Source of the DNA: an uncultured Anaerolineae bacterium
Lineage (GTDB): Bacteria > Chloroflexota > Anaerolineae > Anaerolineales > Villigracilaceae
Assembly: GCA_903854805.1 (NCBI GenBank)
Contig: CAINXK010000002.1
Coordinates: 1 to 45,483, forward strand
Direction of reading: 5' to 3'
Length of the DNA: 45,483 bases
Shown: piece after piece, positions 1 to 9,037 of the stretch
Position numbering within the stretch: position 1 is the first letter of the stretch
How the letters are laid out: each line of letters starts with the position of its first letter
Made by a program: the position numbers and the translations under genes
The notes under the pieces: generated by a model
Seen by the model: only the letters and a program-made list of their open reading frames with translations
The model's database searches: none
What the model was told of the DNA's origin: nothing

Positions 1-44
1 GGCTTGAACATCATCGACGCTTCGATCGCCGATGTGTTCAAGCC
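1..44 (+). terminator. Intrinsic terminator of an off-window gene
   Basis: Bases 1-10 and 35-44 are perfect inverted repeats. The stem continues with 12-16 pairing to 30-34 after a one-base bulge, and an ATTTTGTT tract follows on the plus strand. It probably ends a plus-strand gene lying to the left of the window. Bases 45-218 hold no supported gene. Confidence 0.6.
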
Positions 45-218
45 ATTTTGTTAGTGTTCTTTCACAGGAATAGATTGTACGTTGGCTTAACCCCTCTGCC
101 GTTTTGAATTTTAGGAAGCCATCTAAGGATTTGGAAATGAGAAGACCTGGCGAACTGCGGTTCATAAGAAATTCCTCCAATTTTGGAAAAATGTCTATCG
201 CAGTGCGCCGGGCTAACG

Positions 219-249
219 AAAAACCAGAGCCCGGCGGACTCTGGTTTTT
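219..249 (-). terminator. Terminator behind tRNA-fMet
   Basis: This is an 11-bp perfect stem (219-229 with 239-249) around a 9-nt GC-rich loop. Read on the minus strand it ends in a run of five T, and it lies 6 nt beyond the 3' end of the tRNA. That is the expected layout for a monocistronic tRNA transcript. Confidence 0.8.
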
Positions 250-255
250 GCTTTG

Positions 256-327
256 TTGCGGGGACAGGACTCGAACCTGCGACCTCCGGGTTATGAGCCC
301 GACGAGCTGCCACTGCTCTACCCCGCG
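256..327 (-). tRNA. Initiator tRNA-fMet (CAT)
   Basis: The minus strand folds as a complete cloverleaf: a 7-nt acceptor strand, a D arm with GAGC/GCTC, an anticodon loop CTCATAA giving anticodon CAT, and a T arm with TTCGAGT. Two marks identify the initiator rather than the elongator. The anticodon stem ends in three G:C pairs (GGG opposite CCC), and the first base C1 faces A72, so the end pair is mismatched. The 3' CCA is not encoded. A promoter and a terminator flank it, so it is probably transcribed alone. Open reading frames crossing this stretch are translation artefacts of the tRNA. Confidence 0.95.
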
Positions 328-347
328 ACGTTTTGTTCAGGGTGTGT

Positions 348-376
348 ATATTACTACACACGTTCTGCAAAGTCAA
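348..376 (-). promoter_or_regulatory. Sigma70-type promoter of tRNA-fMet
   Basis: On the minus strand a TTGACT -35 box (371-376) and a TAATAT -10 box (348-353) are separated by 17 bp. Transcription would start about 15 nt before the tRNA. A 7-bp inverted repeat, GTGTGTA at 342-348 and TACACAC at 355-361, straddles the -10 box. Confidence 0.75.
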
Positions 377-405
377 GGAAAATATTCCCCAAAACCAGGC
401 AATTG

Positions 406-1221
406 CTAAACCAAATCAACCCGCGGATAAGAACCGAGCACTCGAAACATTAAGGCATACTCTTCCAAATGACTTAATGCTCTCTGAACCGAATCATCGG
501 CTACAGAACCTACAAAATCTACATAAAATAAATAATTCCAGGGTGTTCCGGCAAGCGGTCTGGATTCTATTTTTGTCAAGTCAATATCTCGTAAAGCAAA
601 CACGCTTAACGCCTTGAATAATGCACCCGGCTGATTTTTCAAAGTGAAAACGATCGATGTTTTTGCATTTGAAGCGGGCACGATGGGATCAGGCGCAATC
701 GCTAAAAACCTGGTGTAATTTTCTAAGTTATCCTCAATACCCTCTTCTAGAATTTGCATCTCATAGATCTCTGCTGCTCTTCGAGAAGCAATTGCAGCAG
801 TTTGGCGATCTCCCGAGACCTTAAGTATTTTCACACTCCCGGCGGTATCATATTCTGGTTCTACTTTAACGCCCAACCCTTTCAAATATCCTGCGCATTG
901 CCCCAATGCCTGGGTGTGGCTTATAACTCGCCGAATATCTTTCTTTTGTACACCCGGTAGTGCGATCAAACAATGGCGTACCCGTAAAAAATACTCCCCG
1001 ACAATATGCAAATTATTACGAAGTAATAAATCATAGTTTTGGTGGATGCTGCCCGCCAGAGAGTTTTCAATAGGGATTAGACCTTTATCACAACGAACTG
1101 TCCCTACCGCTGAAAAGACATCATCAAATGATTCACAAGGCAAGGTTTGCACCTGCCCAAAATACCCAAAAACCGCCTGTTCGCTGTATGCGCCTGGCTC
1201 ACCTTGAAAAGCAACTATCAT
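406..1221 (-). CDS. pheA: Prephenate dehydratase
   Basis: The product converts prephenate to phenylpyruvate in phenylalanine synthesis. The 271-residue protein is a stand-alone dehydratase, without the chorismate mutase domain fused to it in enterobacteria. The N-terminal catalytic domain starts with FQGEPGAYSE (residues 5-14) and carries the catalytic TRF triplet at 170-172. A C-terminal ACT domain (about 188-265) has the phenylalanine-binding signatures GALF (199-202) and ESRP (219-222), so feedback inhibition by phenylalanine is expected from family knowledge. The start codon has a GGGAG ribosome site. An aminotransferase gene ends 13 nt upstream on the same strand, so the two are probably cotranscribed and could make phenylalanine in two steps. 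Confidence 0.95.
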   Translation of the reverse strand: MIVAFQGEPGAYSEQAVFGYFGQVQTLPCESFDDVFSAVGTVRCDKGLIPIENSLAGSIHQNYDLLLRNNLHIVGEYFLRVRHCLIALPGVQKKDIRRVISHTQALGQCAGYLKGLGVKVEPEYDTAGSVKILKVSGDRQTAAIASRRAAEIYEMQILEEGIEDNLENYTRFLAIAPDPIVPASNAKTSIVFTLKNQPGALFKALSVFALRDIDLTKIESRPLAGTPWNYLFYVDFVGSVADDSVQRALSHLEEYALMFRVLGSYPRVDLV

Positions 1222-1234
1222 TACATTCTCCCTA

Positions 1235-2416
1235 TCATTGCCGGTCTGCCCATTCTACGACTTTACTAAAACCAGCATATACATCATTGTCAGATGCGGC
1301 GATCGTCATCCTCACAAAGCCCTCGCCAAATTGTCCAAAAGCTGCTCCAGCAACCAGGCCAACCCCCATTTCAGACAAGATGTTTTCGCATATTTCGATC
1401 GAAGACTTCTCTAAAGAGCGCAGATCAAGAAAAAAATAGAAAGCACCCATAGGGGCAGTTACAAAAACTTTTTTTGACATTAACTCGCTGGATGTGGTCA
1501 AAACTAATTGACGCCGCCGAGCATATCCATCTCGCATTTCAGCAGCAGCTTTCTGAACACCTGCGTCACTCAAAGCAAATGCCGCGGCCTTCTGCACAAA
1601 AGGGGCTACGCAGGTAATAGAATTCTGGCTGGCCTTAAGCGCATTTTCGATCACTGCGGCAGGTGCTGCTAAATACCCAACTCTCCAACCTGTCATCGCA
1701 TAAGTTTTTGACAAACTCTGAACAAGGACCGTGCGTTCCCTTGCTCTGGGAAATGCCGCTGCGCAAGTCGGGTGGTCACCAAAATATAGATTCTCGTATA
1801 CTTCGTCACTGATCACCCAAAGATCGTGATCAGCAGCAAAATCTTGGAGAGCCTGCATATAATCTCTGGAAGGGTATATTCCTGTCGGATTTGACGGGTA
1901 GTTGATAACAATGATTCGGGTTCGAGCGGTCAGAGATTTTTCCCAATCTGCAAAGGAAGGCAAAAAACCATTTTCCGCCGGTGCCGGAACTCGAATAGCA
2001 TTCCCTCGCAGCATGATGGCCATATTCGCATGCGTAGCCCAGGTTGGGTCCGGAATAAGAACGTCGTCACCCGGGTTTATGAGTGCCTGCATGGCAGTAT
2101 AAAAAGCGTGAATTCCACCATGAGTTGCCATAATCTCTGTTTCGGGATCATAGGTTACCCCATTATCGCGTTCCAACTTTTCCGCAGCAGACCGGCGAAA
2201 ATCAGGAAAACCACGGCTCGGACCGTAATGTGTCAAACCCTGCCGCATGACCTGGGCAGCCATATCAAGCACAGCTTCTGGAGTTGCAAAATCCGGATCC
2301 CCCGTTTGAAGTCCGATAATTTTGTATCCTTGAGCCTTGAGCGCATTAACCCGATCTGCCATGGCAACTGTTGGTGATTGACGAATCAATTCGAATTGTT
2401 GATTGAGCAAATTCAT
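1235..2416 (-). CDS. Class I/II aminotransferase, probably aromatic
   Basis: This is a 393-residue fold-type I PLP enzyme. The PLP lysine is K237 in SLSKTYAMTGWRVGYL, with the NYPSNPTG motif at 172-179 and the cofactor-contacting DEVYE at 204-208. It belongs to the aspartate/aromatic aminotransferase family. Substrate choice cannot be read from sequence alone, but direct linkage to prephenate dehydratase favours transamination of phenylpyruvate to phenylalanine. The start is preceded by a GGAG site. A second, clearly different class I aminotransferase lies at 20520-21737, so the window holds two paralogous families with different partners. Confidence 0.88.
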   Translation of the reverse strand: MNLLNQQFELIRQSPTVAMADRVNALKAQGYKIIGLQTGDPDFATPEAVLDMAAQVMRQGLTHYGPSRGFPDFRRSAAEKLERDNGVTYDPETEIMATHGGIHAFYTAMQALINPGDDVLIPDPTWATHANMAIMLRGNAIRVPAPAENGFLPSFADWEKSLTARTRIIVINYPSNPTGIYPSRDYMQALQDFAADHDLWVISDEVYENLYFGDHPTCAAAFPRARERTVLVQSLSKTYAMTGWRVGYLAAPAAVIENALKASQNSITCVAPFVQKAAAFALSDAGVQKAAAEMRDGYARRRQLVLTTSSELMSKKVFVTAPMGAFYFFLDLRSLEKSSIEICENILSEMGVGLVAGAAFGQFGEGFVRMTIAASDNDVYAGFSKVVEWADRQ

Positions 2417-2441
2417 AGAAACTCCACATTAATTTCGCGCA

Positions 2442-2464
2442 ATTATACCGCCACAGCGTATAAT
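2442..2464. promoter_or_regulatory. Divergent -10 boxes between aminotransferase and ATP-grasp genes
   Basis: A TATAAT box on the minus strand (2442-2447) lies 25 nt before the aminotransferase start. A TATAAT on the plus strand (2459-2464) lies 67 nt before the ATP-grasp start. Neither has a convincing -35 box, so this is a tentative divergent promoter pair. Confidence 0.35.
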
Positions 2465-2531
2465 AACAGACAATATTAAGCCAAAATTAGCTTTTGGGAA
2501 TATCCTTACTACAGCGAGTAAATAACCAGAA

Positions 2532-3521
2532 ATGTATATTTGTGTGCTTTCAAGTCCACCTGATTCAGATGATTTGCCTTATGATCCATCCTCATATTTT
2601 TCGAACTTCCAATGGGAGCATTTCATTCCACACCCGGAAAATTTTAAAGACGAAATAGATAGCCTTATGGCTAAAGGGGTCGACATTTTCGTTAATCTTT
2701 GCGATGGCACTCCAGATGATGAGTTATCCGGGATAGGTCTAGTAAATTATCTCGAAGAATGTGGAGTCGCTTTTACAGGAGCTAGCTCAAAGTTCTTTGA
2801 CCCATCAAGGCAGGAGATGAAACAAGCTTCCGTAAGTGCAAATGTTCCCATACCTGGAAGCTTTTTCATAATGCATGAGCAAGATCTGCTTACCCTTAAC
2901 CATGATTTACACTTTCCATTACTTGTTAAGCCGCCAAATGGATATGCATCAGTCGGGCTTTCGCGTGAATCGCGGGTTGATGATAATGATTCATTAAGGT
3001 TACAGGCAGAAAAAATCTTCTCCAGGTTTGGAGGGGCGCTTATCGAAGAATTTATTGAAGGACGTGAATTTACGACCTTGGTCGCCGAAAATGCTGATGA
3101 AGTTAATTGCCCCGTCACTTTTCAACCGGTTGAGTTCGTTTTTCCAGAAGGCGAAAGCTTCAAACATTATGACATGAAATGGAAAGAATATGACCTGATG
3201 TCGGTTTATCCCGTCAAAGAGAAAATAATAGATGATCAACTTCGTGAACTAACTTGCCGACAATTCCTTGCCATGCAGGGCTCAGGTTATGCTCGTTGTG
3301 ATTTTCGTATGAATGCTGATGGGGAAATTTTTCTTCTTGAAATTAACCCGAATTGCGGCATTTTCTACCCGCCTAGCGAACCTGGGTCAGCAGATTTTAT
3401 CTTGATCAATGACCAACTTGGTCATTCCGGATTTCTGGATTTAATTCTTGCCAGTGCGCTAAAGAGAAAGCATGAACCATTAACCCGGAATAAGCAATTT
3501 CGGACTATGCCCAATTCTTGA
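2532..3521 (+). CDS. ATP-grasp ligase, D-Ala-D-Ala ligase-like
   Basis: This is a 329-residue single-domain ATP-grasp protein. Visible elements are an ATP-contacting lysine K133 in FPLLVKPPNGYASVG, a second nucleotide segment IEEFIEGREF (171-180), RCDFR (255-259) and the metal-binding LEINPN (269-274). Overall order and length match the D-alanine-D-alanine ligase group, but the N-terminal half is unlike true Ddl and no cell-wall gene is nearby. It is more likely a ligase of the wider family that joins a carboxylate to an amine, with unknown substrate. No strong ribosome site precedes the ATG. It stands alone, with 184 nt to the next gene. Confidence 0.75.
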   Translation: MYICVLSSPPDSDDLPYDPSSYFSNFQWEHFIPHPENFKDEIDSLMAKGVDIFVNLCDGTPDDELSGIGLVNYLEECGVAFTGASSKFFDPSRQEMKQASVSANVPIPGSFFIMHEQDLLTLNHDLHFPLLVKPPNGYASVGLSRESRVDDNDSLRLQAEKIFSRFGGALIEEFIEGREFTTLVAENADEVNCPVTFQPVEFVFPEGESFKHYDMKWKEYDLMSVYPVKEKIIDDQLRELTCRQFLAMQGSGYARCDFRMNADGEIFLLEINPNCGIFYPPSEPGSADFILINDQLGHSGFLDLILASALKRKHEPLTRNKQFRTMPNS

Positions 3522-3705
3522 GAAAATATCTGTGATAACCTTTTACTTTGTTGCCAGCGCAGAAAACTGCAAGGTGGCTGATATGCGACGAATGGCCAAC
3601 AGTCCATTAAAATTAGAAACAACCAAACGGTTATACAAATAACATGCTTTCTTTTTATTTCATTAAATAACCATACCGGAAATTATTTCATATATAGATA
3701 ATCTA

Positions 3706-4176
3706 ATGGACAATCCAAATCCGAACAGCCCAACCAGACCTGTGCCAGGGTTCAAAGAGCCTAAACCTGTTATTCCAAAAGATGCCACGATACTCGTTGT
3801 TGAAGATAATGTTGCTAACTTCGTTTTGGTGGCAAGATTGCTCGGCTTCATAGGAATCCATTGTGAATGGAAAACATCCGGCTATGAAGTTGTTGAATAT
3901 GCCAGTAATATGGATCGCTTGGATTTAATATTGATGGATATTCGCCTTCCATATGAAGATGGTTATGGTGTCTTGAAAAAAATTCGACTTTCTGAAAAAT
4001 TAAAAAACGTTCCCATCGTTGCCGTAACCGCAGAAAATAGCCCTGAACAACTAAATAAAGCGCGCTTGGCCGGATTTGATGGTTTCATCCGAAAACCACT
4101 TAACCCCGACCGTTTTCCAATCCAAATTCGCAAGATAATAAACCGAGAGGCAATCTGGGAAACAACATTTGATTGA
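3706..4176 (+). CDS. Single-domain response regulator (CheY/DivK type)
   Basis: This 156-residue protein has a proline-rich N-terminal tail (about 1-25) followed by one receiver domain and no output domain. The acidic pocket is E33/D34, the phospho-acceptor is D78 in LILMDIRLP, the switch threonine is T108 in AVTAE, and the conserved lysine is K130 in FIRKPLNP. Such proteins relay phosphate or bind a partner rather than DNA. No Shine-Dalgarno sequence precedes the ATG. A TATAGA box ends 7 nt upstream, which could indicate a leaderless message, though no -35 box is visible. The nearest kinase on this strand is the large GAF kinase, two genes downstream. Confidence 0.88.
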   Translation: MDNPNPNSPTRPVPGFKEPKPVIPKDATILVVEDNVANFVLVARLLGFIGIHCEWKTSGYEVVEYASNMDRLDLILMDIRLPYEDGYGVLKKIRLSEKLKNVPIVAVTAENSPEQLNKARLAGFDGFIRKPLNPDRFPIQIRKIINREAIWETTFD

Positions 4177-4396
4177 TGTTAGCCCATAATTTTTGATGTA
4201 TTGCTTCTTTCGGCAGCCTATCTAGGCATATTCACTTTATTTTTCAACCCTTATAAGTAATCCACACAGTAGACAGACAGTACACCTACGGAATTAGAAA
4301 CTATTATTTCCGCGTTGCAGGTGTGGAAATAACCGGATTGGTCTGGTGCAACATCTTGCATCCACACAACCGTCAGCGTAAAGCAAGAGAGGAAAC

Positions 4397-5185
4397 ATGC
4401 CTTATACAATTGTGGTATCAAATGAAAAAGGTGGGGTTGCTAAAACTACGACGACTTTTTCCCTCGGCGCAGCTTTGGTTGAAGTGGGCAAGAAAGTGTT
4501 ACTCGTTGACCTGGATCCCCAAGGAAACCTCACGTTGGCAAATGGCGTTGACATCGGTAATGTCCGATTCAATTCTGCAAGCATCCTTCTGGACGACATG
4601 AGTGCAAGTGACGCAATTATTAATACCGCAATCACTAACCTTGATATCATCGCGTCAAATCCACGGATATCCTCGGCGGAACAACTTTTACCATCGCGTA
4701 AAAATTATATACATTTGCTCAAAAATTCATTTCTCTCCAAACCACTTGATTATGACTTTATTCTCCTGGATTGTCCTCCATCCATGGGCGCAATTACATC
4801 TAATGCACTCACCTCCGCAAATTTACTGGTTATTCCCACCCAGGCCGAATATTTTTCCGCTTACGCATTACGAGATATGATGACACTTATTCGTCAAATT
4901 CGAAAAGATGCAAACCCCGGTCTAGCTTATCGAATCCTTATCACTATGCTCGATCAACGGAATCGGACTCATCGTACCATTCGTGACCAATTGCATCAAA
5001 CCTTTGGGATTGGACTGTTTGAAGCGGTAATCGAAATCGATACCCGGCTTCGAGAAAGCCCGATAATTGGAGTTCCGATCACAAAATATCGTCCCAATAG
5101 CCGAGGATCCTTACAATACAGGGGCTTGGCACAGGAGTTAATGGATTATGTCCAGCAGCAAAATGATTCGCAGTCGACTAGATAG
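4397..5185 (+). CDS. ParA-family ATPase
   Basis: The 262-residue protein has the deviant Walker A box of ParA/MinD ATPases, KGGVAKTTT (11-19), with the signature lysine K11 and P-loop lysine K16. The Walker A' motif DLDPQGN follows at about 38-44, and LLDCPPSMG forms Walker B. Family members form ATP-dependent dimers on DNA or membrane and position a cargo. It is short, with no N-terminal DNA-binding extension of the plasmid P1 ParA type. No parB gene or parS-like repeat is visible nearby. The next gene starts inside its 3' end (38-nt overlap), so the two are coupled. Chromosome segregation is possible, but positioning of a protein cargo fits the context better. A GAGAGGAA ribosome site precedes the start. 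Confidence 0.9.
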   Translation: MPYTIVVSNEKGGVAKTTTTFSLGAALVEVGKKVLLVDLDPQGNLTLANGVDIGNVRFNSASILLDDMSASDAIINTAITNLDIIASNPRISSAEQLLPSRKNYIHLLKNSFLSKPLDYDFILLDCPPSMGAITSNALTSANLLVIPTQAEYFSAYALRDMMTLIRQIRKDANPGLAYRILITMLDQRNRTHRTIRDQLHQTFGIGLFEAVIEIDTRLRESPIIGVPITKYRPNSRGSLQYRGLAQELMDYVQQQNDSQSTR

Positions 5186-8100
5186 TCTATTTGCGGACAT
5201 AAAAGAGATTGGAATTTCAGAAACTGCTTCTGATGGAACTCATCAGAACGTAGTCTTTGCGCCACTTTTTAATCTCAACACATCACAGCAAACAGAAACT
5301 AATTCTTCGTCCACCCATGAGATGACATCCAATATCGTGGTGGCTGGCAACGAAACAACGATATCGCCCGAATCCATGGCAGGACCTTTCCAACTGGGGG
5401 GTGAGTGGAAAATAAATTCTCTGGAAAGTACGAGAGAACAAATCTGGCAAGATGAAAACCGCAATTCCATCGGGCTCACTCACCAAAATACTCTATTATT
5501 GAAAGATGCGCAAAAAACCGCGGAGCAATTGGCCCATATCATTGAAATTGCAGCGAAAATTTCATCCACCCGTAACCTTCAACTCGTTCTCGAAACCGCA
5601 GTGAGTCTCACCCAAAAATACTTCGGTTTATTCCACACTGATATATATCTATTTGATCACATTAATAAATTTTTATGCCTAAAAGCTTGTGGTTGGGGAC
5701 ATTCGGAACACCTGGATAATAATTCGGATATTATTGCTATTGACGATAACCATTCCATTATCTCGAAAGCTGCTCGCGAGCAAAAGACGGTTGTCGCAAA
5801 TAACATACGCAACGAAACTCAATGGCACACAGATCATCACCTTTCAAAAGTTCAAGCTGAATTAGCGATACCCATAAATTGGGACAACCATTTAATTGGT
5901 ATTTTAAACACGCATTCTGATCAACAGAATTTCTTTTCAGTCGCAGACGTATTGGTTTTAACAACCCTGGCAGCACAGATTGGTTCAGCAATCCAAAATT
6001 CCGGATTGCTCGATGAGACTCAAAAACGGACAAGAGAATTGACAGTTCTTAATAATATTTCCAGGTCTGTGTCGGAACAACTTGGAGTTCAGCACGTGTT
6101 GAATACGGCCTATAAAGAATGCAAGCAACTATTCCCCGTCGAATCCTTTATAGTAGCAATTGCTGATGAAAATAAAGAGCTGATCGAATTTCCATTCAGT
6201 GTCAATCATGATTATCCATGCCAAATACAACCAACACTAGGCACATTGGACAATATTATTTGCAAAACAATCCTTTCTGGCAAACCATTTTATGGTACTT
6301 TAGACCCCAAAGAATTAACAACTGAAAATAAAATATTTTCAGGTACAAGTATCTTTGCAATGGACCAATCGATGCTTATTGTTCCTATATGTTTGGGTAA
6401 ACACCCGATTGGTTGCTTATCTATTCAGTCCAAGGGTGTCTCGATTTATACTCAAGCTGATCTCGCCTTGGTTGAATCTATCGCTAGGCAAATTTCAGCA
6501 GCCTTTTTAACCGTTCGCCTGCTGAACCAAATAAAAATTAATGAAGATAACTACCGGGACTTGATTGAACACTCTCCAACAGCAATTATCCTTATTAATT
6601 TGACTACCGGGCTATTTTGCGCGCCGAATAAAAATGCATGCAAATTATTCGGCTTCTCCGCCAAACTATTAACTAAAACCACTCCACTCGATTTGAGTCC
6701 CGAAGTACAACCTGACCAAAGACTATCGTCCGAATCTCTGGCAGAAAAAATTAGTGCGGCAGTAAACAACGATGCCCAGATTTTCGAATGGCAAATAATA
6801 AATGCCTCAGATCAAAGCATTCTTTGCGAAATTCATTTTTCACAAGTAGATGGTGATCACGCATTAATTCGGGCAACGATCACAGACATCACGGAACGAA
6901 AAAAAGTAGAAATAGAATTAAAAGAAAGTGAGGCTAAATTACGCCGCCAGGAAGAAAATATGGCAGCAGCAAATGCAATTAACCATATTCTAATTTCTAC
7001 TTTAGAAGTAGATTCCCTTTTAATGCGTACTGTAGAATTGATCAAAACCCGCTTCGCGTATTCCAGTGTGTCTATTTACAGCGTTGACGATACAAAAAAA
7101 GTAGCTACGCTGCGTAAAAGAACTGATGAATCTAGCGATACGATTATCCCTAGAGAACAAACGGTACTCATTGGATCAAAGTCAATTATTGGTATTGCCA
7201 TAGAAAGCGGAAGAACCTGTATTATCAGTAATTCAGCCAATGACCCAGCCAATTCCAATTTATCAAATTCTACACATTCTGTATTCAATGTTACCGCCGG
7301 AATACCCCTTAAGATAGGCGATCGCATACTAGGCGCACTGGAAATTCAAACAACCAATATTGATGCATTTCACCCCGATAGTATTGCCACCCTGGAAACG
7401 ATAGCAGATCAGATTGCCATGGCGTTTGATCATGCCACTTCTTACCATACTGCACAAAAAGCTGTCGTAGATATGCAGGAGACAGATCGGGTTAAGAGTC
7501 AATTTCTCGCAAATATGTCCCATGAATTGCGAACACCCCTAAACTCTATTATTGGATTTTCCCGGGTAATCCTGAAAGGAATAGATGGACCTATTTCTGA
7601 CCAGCAACGCCAGGATTTATTCGCAATTTATAATTCAGGTCAGCACCTCCTGGGCTTGATCAATGATATCCTCGACCTGTCAAAAATCGAGGCTGGGAAA
7701 ATGGAATTATCGCTTGAAGATCTCAATATTGCTGACACAATCAAAAGTGTACTGTCGACCGCAAATGGGCTCATAAAAGACAAGCCCATCACTCTTCTAT
7801 CACGTGCAAATCCAGATTTGCCAGAAGTGCGCGCGGATCCGATGCGCTTGCGTCAAGTTTTATTAAATTTGATATCGAATGCAGCAAAATTTACAGATGA
7901 AGGGTCGATTACCGTCACCGCGAACGTTCACGTAGACCAGCATCAGCGTCAGGTTATTCTCGTAAGTGTAATCGATACAGGTTCTGGAATTTCAGAAGAT
8001 GACCAGTCAAAATTATTTTTGGCCTTTTCGCAAGTTGGTACAACGTCCAAACGAAAAACGAATGGTACCGGATTGGGCTTATCCATTTGTCAACGTTTGA

Positions 8101-8195
8101 TAGATCTTCATGGAGGGCAAATTGGTGTCAATAGTGAACTTGGAAAAGGTAGCGATTTCTTCTTTACTCTTCCTTTGATCCAGCATCCACAATAA
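5148..8195 (+). CDS. Soluble multi-GAF/PAS sensor histidine kinase
   Basis: This is a 1015-residue kinase with no membrane segment, so it should sense cytoplasmic signals. The order by eye is a basic N-terminal stretch (residues 1-20, with K5, R8 and R10 before LDSLFADI), a variable linker, GAF domains at about 115-285 and 300-465, a PAS domain at about 475-595, a third GAF at about 620-770, HisKA with phospho-acceptor H792 in FLANMSHELRTPLN, and an ATPase domain (about 895-1010) with DTGSGIS and GTGLGLSI. There is no receiver domain. The start at 5148 is supported by AGGAG at 5133-5137; M6 at 5163 is a weaker alternative. It overlaps the parA gene, and the single-domain regulator upstream is its likely phosphate partner. 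The GAF ligands cannot be predicted. Confidence 0.88.
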   Translation: MSSSKMIRSRLDSLFADIKEIGISETASDGTHQNVVFAPLFNLNTSQQTETNSSSTHEMTSNIVVAGNETTISPESMAGPFQLGGEWKINSLESTREQIWQDENRNSIGLTHQNTLLLKDAQKTAEQLAHIIEIAAKISSTRNLQLVLETAVSLTQKYFGLFHTDIYLFDHINKFLCLKACGWGHSEHLDNNSDIIAIDDNHSIISKAAREQKTVVANNIRNETQWHTDHHLSKVQAELAIPINWDNHLIGILNTHSDQQNFFSVADVLVLTTLAAQIGSAIQNSGLLDETQKRTRELTVLNNISRSVSEQLGVQHVLNTAYKECKQLFPVESFIVAIADENKELIEFPFSVNHDYPCQIQPTLGTLDNIICKTILSGKPFYGTLDPKELTTENKIFSGTSIFAMDQSMLIVPICLGKHPIGCLSIQSKGVSIYTQADLALVESIARQISAAFLTVRLLNQIKINEDNYRDLIEHSPTAIILINLTTGLFCAPNKNACKLFGFSAKLLTKTTPLDLSPEVQPDQRLSSESLAEKISAAVNNDAQIFEWQIINASDQSILCEIHFSQVDGDHALIRATITDITERKKVEIELKESEAKLRRQEENMAAANAINHILISTLEVDSLLMRTVELIKTRFAYSSVSIYSVDDTKKVATLRKRTDESSDTIIPREQTVLIGSKSIIGIAIESGRTCIISNSANDPANSNLSNSTHSVFNVTAGIPLKIGDRILGALEIQTTNIDAFHPDSIATLETIADQIAMAFDHATSYHTAQKAVVDMQETDRVKSQFLANMSHELRTPLNSIIGFSRVILKGIDGPISDQQRQDLFAIYNSGQHLLGLINDILDLSKIEAGKMELSLEDLNIADTIKSVLSTANGLIKDKPITLLSRANPDLPEVRADPMRLRQVLLNLISNAAKFTDEGSITVTANVHVDQHQRQVILVSVIDTGSGISEDDQSKLFLAFSQVGTTSKRKTNGTGLGLSICQRLIDLHGGQIGVNSELGKGSDFFFTLPLIQHPQ

Positions 8196-8320
8196 ACATA
8201 TTCTGCAAACCTAGGAAACAGAAGAAACAATCCCTATCACACGTTCATATCTGGTGGAATCGTAAAACCAAACCTAACTTCGTTCAAATTCATGGGTTTA
8301 CACCTTTACAAAAATCAGTA

Positions 8321-9037
8321 CTAATCTCCCTCGAAAATGTAACCTGTTCCACGAACACTTACAACCCGTCGATAAAGCTGTGGAAAAGTAGCAAGTTTGT
8401 GCCGCAATCGACTTACAAGTGGTCGCAGAATTTCTTGGGCTTCTCGCTGAGATACATCATACCCTTGCACAAGCAGAACTAGTTCGCGATGGGAAAATAC
8501 TTTGCCCGAGTTTTCCAGGAAAACTTTTAGCAAATGTCCTTCTGCTGGAGTTAAGGATTCTTCCAAATCACCATAAGAAACTGTTCGCCTCATTAAATCA
8601 ATCTCGAATCCGTCGATCATTCTATACACTTCTGGACCGCCCGTAGCCTCTGCACTTTCGCTTAACCGAACGTTGCGGCGCTCCAATCCTCTTTTTACAC
8701 TCTCCAGTATCTGCAAAGGGGATGCCGGTTTTAATAGATAATCGTGTACCCGCTGGCGCAATGCTTCTACCGCCGATTCCATTGACCCGTAGGCGGTTAG
8801 CAAGATAATTTCGGTATCCGGGGAAATTTGATTAACTACCTGGACAACATCCAGACCATTCATGCCTGGCATTTTTAAATCCAACAATATTAGTTCAACA
8901 GCATACCTTCTTACGTGTTCAACAGCTAATTCACCATTTGCAATAGCAGTTACGTTATAGCCTTCAAGGCGCAAAATATCGCTTAATGATTGCCGTGCAA
9001 TTGGTTCATCATCAACAACCAGGATATTATTTTTCAC
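8321..9037 (-). CDS. OmpR/PhoB-type response regulator
   Basis: The 238-residue protein has a receiver domain (D53 in LILLDLKMPGMNG, a threonine in LLTAYGS, a lysine in LLKPASP) and a C-terminal winged-helix DNA-binding domain ending in VVSVRGTGYIF. It should act as a phosphorylation-controlled transcription factor. The true start is probably GTG at 9037. It has GGGAG 8 nt upstream and overlaps the stop of the kinase gene by 4 nt (GTGA), so it is translationally coupled. A longer reading from 9085 would add 16 residues inside the previous gene without a ribosome site. The effector part is slightly divergent, but the wing is well conserved. Confidence 0.88.
   Translation of the reverse strand: MKNNILVVDDEPIARQSLSDILRLEGYNVTAIANGELAVEHVRRYAVELILLDLKMPGMNGLDVVQVVNQISPDTEIILLTAYGSMESAVEALRQRVHDYLLKPASPLQILESVKRGLERRNVRLSESAEATGGPEVYRMIDGFEIDLMRRTVSYGDLEESLTPAEGHLLKVFLENSGKVFSHRELVLLVQGYDVSQREAQEILRPLVSRLRHKLATFPQLYRRVVSVRGTGYIFEGD

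Noticed and set aside
62..453. Several overlapping ORFs across the first 450 bases, with phrases such as GQDSNLRP and EVAGSSPVPATK
   Set aside because: These are well-known artefacts of translating a tRNA gene; the DNA here is tRNA-fMet, its promoter and its terminator.
3558..3645. Short ORF between the ATP-grasp gene and the receiver gene
   Set aside because: There is no ribosome site and no recognisable sequence; probably chance.
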